Positions 52,275 through 56,705 of a stretch of 56,705 nt of DNA are shown in pieces; the stretch's first letter is position 1, and the number at the start of each line of letters is the position of its first letter. A model generated the notes under the pieces. It had not been told where the DNA came from, made no database searches, and was given only the letters and a program-made list of their open reading frames with translations. This DNA comes from an uncultured Clostridia bacterium. GTDB lineage: Bacteria; Bacillota; Clostridia; Christensenellales; Borkfalkiaceae. The translations under genes and the position numbers were made by a program. The stretch is from contig CAMXOH010000002.1 of the NCBI GenBank assembly GCA_947245485.1, positions 1-56,705 on the forward strand, in the 5' to 3' direction.

Positions 52275-52303
52275 TTGACATTATTTATCGGTTGCGCTAT
52301 AAT
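52275..52303 (+). promoter_or_regulatory. Consensus promoter of the metK operon
   Basis: TTGACA (52275-52280) and TATAAT (52298-52303) with a 17-bp spacer are a perfect sigma-A promoter, placing the start about 52310, directly before the riboswitch. Confidence 0.88.
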
Positions 52304-52312
52304 ACATTCAAA

Positions 52313-52394
52313 CCTATAAAGAGTGTGCGAGAGAACGGCTCAGAGACCACACAGCAACCTGCTTTGCAAGGTGCTAACGCCGAAGACCTATGGG
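52313..52394 (+). promoter_or_regulatory. SAM-I (S-box) riboswitch
   Basis: The P1 helix pairs CCTATA (52313-52318) with TATGGG (52389-52394). AAGAG, a P2 stem GTGTG/CACAC, then GCAACCTGC and GCAAGGTGCTAA reproduce the conserved S-box core. S-box RNAs bind SAM and shut off sulfur and SAM genes. Its target here, GNAT-metK-comF, agrees. A terminator follows at 52413-52446. Confidence 0.85.
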
Positions 52395-52412
52395 ATTGAT
52401 TATATTAAAACT

Positions 52413-52446
52413 ACCCCGCACGGTCAAACGCGCGGGGTTTTGTTTT
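52413..52446 (+). terminator. Riboswitch-controlled terminator
   Basis: ACCCCGC pairs with GCGGGGT and is followed by TTTTGTTTT. An outer 8-bp helix, AAACTACC (52408-52415) with GGTAGTTT (52452-52459), would also cover the ribosome binding site of the next gene. Confidence 0.8.
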
Positions 52447-52459
52447 GACGAGGTAGTTT

Positions 52460-52915
52460 ATGTTCAGACTTATTACCGAGAGCGACAGAGAAAGTTATTT
52501 CGAAATGTCGAAATGCTTTTATTCTTCGGGCGCGGCAATTAAAGAAATCGACGATGCGAAACGCAATGTGTTTTGGTGTGAGATTTTGAAAGCGCAACAA
52601 ATCAAAGGCTATATTTTCGAAGAAGACGGCAAGCACGCAGGATACGCGCTTACAGTCGAATACCCCTCGCAGGAATACGGCGGAACGGTTCTGTGGGTTG
52701 ACGAACTGTTCGTTAAACCCGAGTTCAGAGGGCGCAAAATTGCTCGCAAGTTTTTTGCGTTTGCGGAAAGCATCTGCGAAAACGTTGCGCTCAGGTTGGA
52801 AGCGGAACCCGACAACGAGAGGGCGATTAAACTTTACGAGCGTTTGGGGTTTGAAAAACTGCCTTATTTACAAATGGTTAAAACTAAGAGAACAAATTTA
52901 CAGAGGTTTATATGA
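52460..52915 (+). CDS. GNAT family N-acetyltransferase
   Basis: The 151-residue protein has a GNAT fold: an N-terminal [15 protein letters not shown], the acetyl-CoA-binding [15 protein letters not shown] (about 90-104) and the C-terminal [17 protein letters not shown]. The acceptor is unknown. It is the first gene after the SAM riboswitch and overlaps metK by 4 nt (ATGA), so its expression should follow cellular SAM. The ribosome binding site GAGG can be masked by a leader helix. Confidence 0.9.
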   Translation: MFRLITESDRESYFEMSKCFYSSGAAIKEIDDAKRNVFWCEILKAQQIKGYIFEEDGKHAGYALTVEYPSQEYGGTVLWVDELFVKPEFRGRKIARKFFAFAESICENVALRLEAEPDNERAIKLYERLGFEKLPYLQMVKTKRTNLQRFI

Positions 52916-54069
52916 AGAAATTTTTTACGAGCGAGAGCGTTACGGAAGGACATCCCGACAAACTTTGCGACCGCATTTCCGACGCGGTTGTAGACGAAAT
53001 TTACAGACAGGACAACGAGGCGCGCTGTGCGGTAGAGTGCTGTGCGGCTTACGACAGACTGCTTATTATGGGCGAAGTTACTACTGCTGCGCGCGTGGAC
53101 TACGAGGCGGTTGCGAGAAAGACTATAAAAGAAATAGGTTATGACTTCGGCACGTTCTCATACGAAAAATGCAAAATCGACGTGGCAGTCCACAGACAGA
53201 GTCCCGATATTGCAATGGGCGTCAACAGTTCGCTTGAAAACAAAGCGGGCGGTTCCGCGGAAGATTTAATCGGCGCGGGAGACCAAGGCATGATGTTCGG
53301 CTATGCCTGCCGCGAAACGGAGGAACTTATGCCCCTCCCTATCGCGCTTTCGCACAAACTTGCAAAGAGACTTGCCGACGTGAGAAAGGACGGCACTCTC
53401 CCCTACCTCCGTCCGGACGGAAAAACGCAGGTTACTGTCGAATACGACGGAAATAAACCCGTGCGCATTGACACGGTTGTCGTTTCGGCACAGCACGACG
53501 AAAAAGTCGAACAGTCTCAACTTAAAGAAGATATTTTAAAATACGTTGTAGGCGTTATACCTCCGAATCTTTTGGATGAAAATACTAAGTTCTTTATCAA
53601 CCCTACGGGCAGATTCGAAATCGGCGGACCAGAGGGCGACAGCGGACTTACGGGAAGAAAAATTATTGTTGACACATACGGCGGCAGATGCGCGCACGGC
53701 GGCGGCGCTTTTTCGGGCAAAGACCCTACGAAAGTAGACCGTTCGGCGGCGTATATGGCAAGATATATCTGTAAAAACGTGGTTGCCGCAGGACTTGCCG
53801 ACGAAATAGAATTGCAGGTTGCTTACGCAATCGGCGTTTCGAGTCCCGTCTCGGTATTCGTCAATACATACGGCACGGGAAAACTCAGCGACGGTGAAAT
53901 TGCCGACATTATAGTCAAGGAATTTGACCTCCGCCCCTACTCCATTATTTCAACTCTCGGACTGCGCGCACCCATCTATTCGCGGACGGCGGCTTACGGA
54001 CACTTCGGTAAAGACGGTTTACCTTGGGAACGCGTTGACAGGGCGAGCGATTTGAAAAAGTATTTATGA
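52912..54069 (+). CDS. metK: S-adenosylmethionine synthetase
   Basis: The 385-residue enzyme makes SAM from methionine and [19 protein letters not shown] is the N-terminal signature, [12 protein letters not shown] the hexapeptide region, and [20 protein letters not shown] the P-loop-like region. It overlaps the GNAT gene (ATGA) and the comF gene (4 nt). The upstream S-box fits feedback control by its own product. Confidence 0.98.
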   Translation: MKKFFTSESVTEGHPDKLCDRISDAVVDEIYRQDNEARCAVECCAAYDRLLIMGEVTTAARVDYEAVARKTIKEIGYDFGTFSYEKCKIDVAVHRQSPDIAMGVNSSLENKAGGSAEDLIGAGDQGMMFGYACRETEELMPLPIALSHKLAKRLADVRKDGTLPYLRPDGKTQVTVEYDGNKPVRIDTVVVSAQHDEKVEQSQLKEDILKYVVGVIPPNLLDENTKFFINPTGRFEIGGPEGDSGLTGRKIIVDTYGGRCAHGGGAFSGKDPTKVDRSAAYMARYICKNVVAAGLADEIELQVAYAIGVSSPVSVFVNTYGTGKLSDGEIADIIVKEFDLRPYSIISTLGLRAPIYSRTAAYGHFGKDGLPWERVDRASDLKKYL

Positions 54070-54779
54070 TTAAACTTAAAAAATTATTAAGCGAAGTTAT
54101 TTTCCCAAGCTCTTTTACCTGCGACGTATGCGGCATAGAATCTTTCGAAAGCAATATCTGCCCGACTTGTATGAAGACTATTACGTTAAACAATCTTAAC
54201 GTTTGTCCCGTATGCGGAAGAAAAACAGTAGTCGAAGAAATTTGTTTGGAATGCAAAGCTAAAGCGCCCTTATTTAAAAAAGCCGTTTCGCCGCTCGTAT
54301 ACGAGGGCGGAGCGGCTGTGCTTATTGCAAAATTCAAGAACGACTGCGCGTATTTGAAAGATTATTTTGCAGATTTGATTTTCGAAAAACTTAAAAATTT
54401 TCCCGAAACGGATTGCATAGTCTGCGTGCCGATGACGCAAAAAAGCGAACGCAAAAGAGGTTATAACCAGTCGGAACTTCTTGCAATATGTCTGTCCGAA
54501 AGAATGAACAAGCCGTTTATTTCCGACGCTTTGACGAAAATAAAAGATACTTCCGAACAGAAATCGCTTTCGAGAAAAGAGCGCGAAAAAAATCTTCAAG
54601 GCTGTTTTAAAGTGGAAAACCGAGACGCGTTAAAAGGAAAAAACATTTTGCTGACGGACGACGTTCTCACAACCGGTGCAACAGCCGACGCAATTTGTAA
54701 AAAATTACTTTCCGCCGGCGCGGCGAACGTATACCTTGCTACGGTTGCTTCGGTTCAATACAAACCCGAGAAAGGCTGA
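54066..54779 (+). CDS. comF: ComF family phosphoribosyltransferase-like protein
   Basis: The 237-residue protein has zinc-binding cysteine pairs in the N-terminus (CDVCGI, CPTC, CPVCG, CLEC) and a C-terminal PRTase fold with the PRPP motif [11 protein letters not shown] (about 197-207). Relatives act in DNA uptake for competence, but many are in non-competent species, so the role is unclear. It overlaps metK by 4 nt (ATGA). Confidence 0.92.
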   Translation: MIKLKKLLSEVIFPSSFTCDVCGIESFESNICPTCMKTITLNNLNVCPVCGRKTVVEEICLECKAKAPLFKKAVSPLVYEGGAAVLIAKFKNDCAYLKDYFADLIFEKLKNFPETDCIVCVPMTQKSERKRGYNQSELLAICLSERMNKPFISDALTKIKDTSEQKSLSRKEREKNLQGCFKVENRDALKGKNILLTDDVLTTGATADAICKKLLSAGAANVYLATVASVQYKPEKG

Positions 54780-54786
54780 AAAATAT

Positions 54787-54815
54787 TTGACAATATAAAA
54801 TTCGTTTGATAAAAT
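54787..54815 (+). promoter_or_regulatory. tRNA-Ser promoter
   Basis: TTGACA (54787-54792) and TAAAAT (54810-54815) are 17 bp apart, 7 bp after the comF stop. A leader hairpin, CGCTTATCC (54831-54839) with GGATAAGCG (54852-54860), lies before the tRNA. Confidence 0.65.
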
Positions 54816-54886
54816 ATAAAAGCTGTTTGGCGCTTATCCTCTTCTCCGTTTGGATAAGCGACAAATGCTACAACTCAATATTTTAC

Positions 54887-54974
<88 letters not shown>

Positions 54975-54979
54975 AGAAT

Positions 54980-55020
54980 AATGTCGTATTTTGTCGAAAA
55001 ACAAAATACGACATTTCTTT
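54980..55020. terminator. Terminator after tRNA-Ser
   Basis: A perfect 15-bp stem (AATGTCGTATTTTGT with its complement, loop CGAAAA) is followed by TCTTTTATTTC. Confidence 0.85.
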
Positions 55021-55427
55021 TATTTCTTTTTATAAATTAAATATGACAGTGTTTGATTTACAGATATATAAATATGAACTTCGTTGTTTACAAATTTAGC
55101 CCCTTTAATAATAAATGTTGGCACTTCCGAAAATCTTATATTGATATCATTTTCAGATATTGTCGCCTTAACGTTTTTTGTTTCTTTGCCGTTCAAAATT
55201 ACCTTGTCGTCGTTTATAATAATTTTATCACCTAAACAGTCAATTCCGTTGGCAACGTGCGGGTAGTCGGATAGAGTTTTATCGTTAATATCCAATAAAA
55301 TACAATCGCCGTTCACGTCTATAACAACTTGTTTAACGACATAAGTTTCTCCGCTTTCCAAACAACCCGCAAGAATTATACATATCATACTGCATAAAAG
55401 TAGTAATATACTAACCGCCTTTTTCAT
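55020..55427 (-). CDS. Small secreted lipoprotein of unknown function
   Basis: The 135-residue protein has a lipoprotein signal (lipobox ILAGC, about residue 22) and a beta-rich mature part with no family I recognise. The ATG at 55427 is chosen because GGAGG lies 5 nt before it; an ATG four codons upstream is inside that ribosome binding site. Codon use is AT-rich. Its stop meets the tRNA-Ser terminator. Confidence 0.75.
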   Translation of the reverse strand: MKKAVSILLLLCSMICIILAGCLESGETYVVKQVVIDVNGDCILLDINDKTLSDYPHVANGIDCLGDKIIINDDKVILNGKETKNVKATISENDINIRFSEVPTFIIKGAKFVNNEVHIYISVNQTLSYLIYKKK

Positions 55428-55745
55428 TTCAACCTCCATCTTATTCTTCCTATGCGTAGCTTGGATAAAACGATATAATAATAAGGTTCAACCCTTGTGT
55501 CTGTCCGCTACCCAATTCGGCAGTTGAGTACACTATTTATCATTCATCATTGACACAAAGACACACGCAAAAAGAGCTTATAAAACTCCGCTACGTGTGT
55601 CTTTTTCCATTTAAAATGTCCTTTTTGCGCAAGTTGACGCTTGCCATGACAGGATATGATTTTCTTTATCTTGCATTTCACTGTTTCTGAGTCAGACACA
55701 ACAAAAAGAGCTTAATAAAATAGCGGACGTCCGTCCACTTTTTTA
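55428..55745. other. Intergenic region with hairpins and a short direct repeat
   Basis: A stem AAAGACACACG (55557-55567) with CGTGTGTCTTT (55594-55604) followed by TTCC looks like a terminator. CAAAAAGAGCTTA recurs at about 55568 and 55702, each followed by AT-rich sequence and a GCGGA- or CTCCGC-type stem. CGGACGTCCG before TTTTTT near 55720-55742 is probably the queF terminator. No gene was recognised. Confidence 0.6.
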
Positions 55746-56237
55746 TTATCTGTTGTCGACTTTTTCGGGATACATATCATGGTGCGAAAGCCTGTCCCAG
55801 GCTACCTGTTCCCACTTGGTCCCACTTCTTCCGTAGTTGCAATATGGGTCTATAGAAATTCCGCCGCGAGGCAAAAACTTACCCCATACCTCAATGTATT
55901 CAGGGTTCATCAAATCAATAAGGTCGTTCATAATTATATTCACGCAGTCTTCATGAAAATCACCGCGGTTTCTGAAACCGAAAAGATACAGTTTTAAAGA
56001 CTTGCTTTCAACCATCTTTTCGTGCGGCACGTACGAAATATAAACAGTTGCAAAATCCGGCTGACCCGTAATAGGGCAAAGGCTTGTAAATTCGGGACAG
56101 TTAAACTTTACGAAATAGTCCCTCCCGGGGTGTTTGTTTGCAAACGTTTCCAAAACGGACGGGTCATAAGTCTGAGGATATGTAGTACTGTTGTTACCGA
56201 GCAGGGTAATACTTTCGTTCTGTTTTTCTCTTTGCAT
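55746..56237 (-). CDS. queF: NADPH-dependent 7-cyano-7-deazaguanine reductase
   Basis: The 163-residue enzyme reduces preQ0 to preQ1 in queuosine synthesis. The catalytic Cys54 is in [12 protein letters not shown] and the GDFHEDCVN motif follows. The length fits the short (type I) QueF. It starts 1 bp after the queC stop with an AGGAGAA ribosome binding site inside the end of queC. Confidence 0.96.
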   Translation of the reverse strand: MQREKQNESITLLGNNSTTYPQTYDPSVLETFANKHPGRDYFVKFNCPEFTSLCPITGQPDFATVYISYVPHEKMVESKSLKLYLFGFRNRGDFHEDCVNIIMNDLIDLMNPEYIEVWGKFLPRGGISIDPYCNYGRSGTKWEQVAWDRLSHHDMYPEKVDNR

Positions 56238-56238
56238 A

Positions 56239-56705
56239 TTATTCTCCTTTTGTTGCAGTATCTTCTATCCCGTTGGCTTTAAACGCCGCGGCTCTATCTC
56301 GACAAGTAGCGCATACGCCGCAAGGTTTTGTGCCTCCCGAATAACAGCTCCATGTATATTTATACGGAACACCGAGTTCAATTCCCATTTTTACAACCTG
56401 AGATTTGTTTAAGTTTACAAATGGCGCAAGAATCCTAAGCTGCCCTCCGCTACCTGTATAAACAGCTTCGCCCATCGCGGAATTGAACTTTTCGCTACAA
56501 TCGGGATAGGCGTTACCGGCCGCGTCGTCACTGTGCGCGCCGTAATATATCACTTCACACCCGTGAGAAAGCGCCACGCTTGCCGCCGCCGCAAGAAACA
56601 GTCCGTTTCTGAAAGGGACGTAGGTAGAAACGGGTTTGCCGCCCGTTTCGGAAAGCTGTTCGGCATAACTTTGCAGAGGTATATCATTGGGCGAATCCGC
56701 CAAGA
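56239..56705 (-). CDS. queC: 7-cyano-7-deazaguanine synthase, C-terminal part; 5' end outside window
   Basis: The ~154 visible residues are the C-terminal two thirds of QueC, which makes preQ0 from 7-carboxy-7-deazaguanine. [30 protein letters not shown] and the zinc cluster [15 protein letters not shown] are present. The N-terminal PP-loop (SGGxDS) lies beyond the right edge. With queF downstream it forms a preQ1 operon; any preQ1 riboswitch would be outside the window. Confidence 0.95.
   Translation of the reverse strand, partial: LADSPNDIPLQSYAEQLSETGGKPVSTYVPFRNGLFLAAAASVALSHGCEVIYYGAHSDDAAGNAYPDCSEKFNSAMGEAVYTGSGGQLRILAPFVNLNKSQVVKMGIELGVPYKYTWSCYSGGTKPCGVCATCRDRAAAFKANGIEDTATKGE

Overview
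The window looks like a chromosomal segment from an uncultured Firmicutes/Clostridia-type bacterium. I infer this from sigma-A style promoters (TTGACA, 17 bp, TATAAT), strong GGAGG-type ribosome binding sites, an S-box riboswitch before metK, and Firmicutes-typical families (DegV, YqeK, DUF1934, DUF1540, LemA with DUF2207, an MsmX-like ATPase). Coding sequence is of moderate GC and spacers are AT-rich. No phage, integrase, transposase or CRISPR array was seen. All calls come from reading the sequence; no database search was run.

Layout. (1) 1-9330 is a carbohydrate block: a truncated GH2 glycosidase, an ArsR-like regulator, an orphan sugar ABC ATPase with a membrane protein, and an operon nagB-nagA-GH3. 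The GH2, ABC and nagB promoters share one motif at the same distance upstream of the -35 box, which suggests a common regulator. (2) 9335-12060 is an AT-rich two-gene accessory locus: an XRE-HTH protein with an ankyrin-like middle and a HEPN-like C-terminus, plus a partner of unknown family. It is the best candidate here for an undescribed system. (3) 12154-16125 holds DegV, tRNA-Glu, pgi and a DeoC homologue lacking its Schiff-base lysine. (4) 16129-24913 is mostly housekeeping on the minus strand: rsfS, a nadD-yqeK fusion, yhbY, obgE, a degenerate Rho-like ATPase, an MBL-fold gene with a premature stop, DUF1934, tyrA and a secreted HtrA-like protease. (5) 25101-35395 runs on the plus strand: pgk-tpiA-gpmI (lower glycolysis), an EamA transporter, secG, rnr, smpB and the methionine pair metY-metA. 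(6) 35587-49447 carries a second lipoprotein protease, a eukaryote-type UDP-sugar pyrophosphorylase, a Nudix hydrolase, LemA/DUF2207, rplI, DUF1540, glnS, fhs and glyS. (7) 49484-56705 carries an ABC-F ATPase with a radical-SAM protein, a SAM-riboswitch operon (GNAT-metK-comF), tRNA-Ser, a small lipoprotein and queF-queC (cut by the right edge).

The genes together support sugar uptake, amino-sugar breakdown into fructose-6-phosphate, glycolysis, one-carbon and methionine/SAM metabolism, and translation. Cross-cutting observations are a three-copy ~124-bp imperfect palindromic repeat, several genes with no Shine-Dalgarno whose -10 box lies 6-11 nt before the start codon (probable leaderless or near-leaderless mRNAs), and degenerate paralogues of DeoC and Rho.
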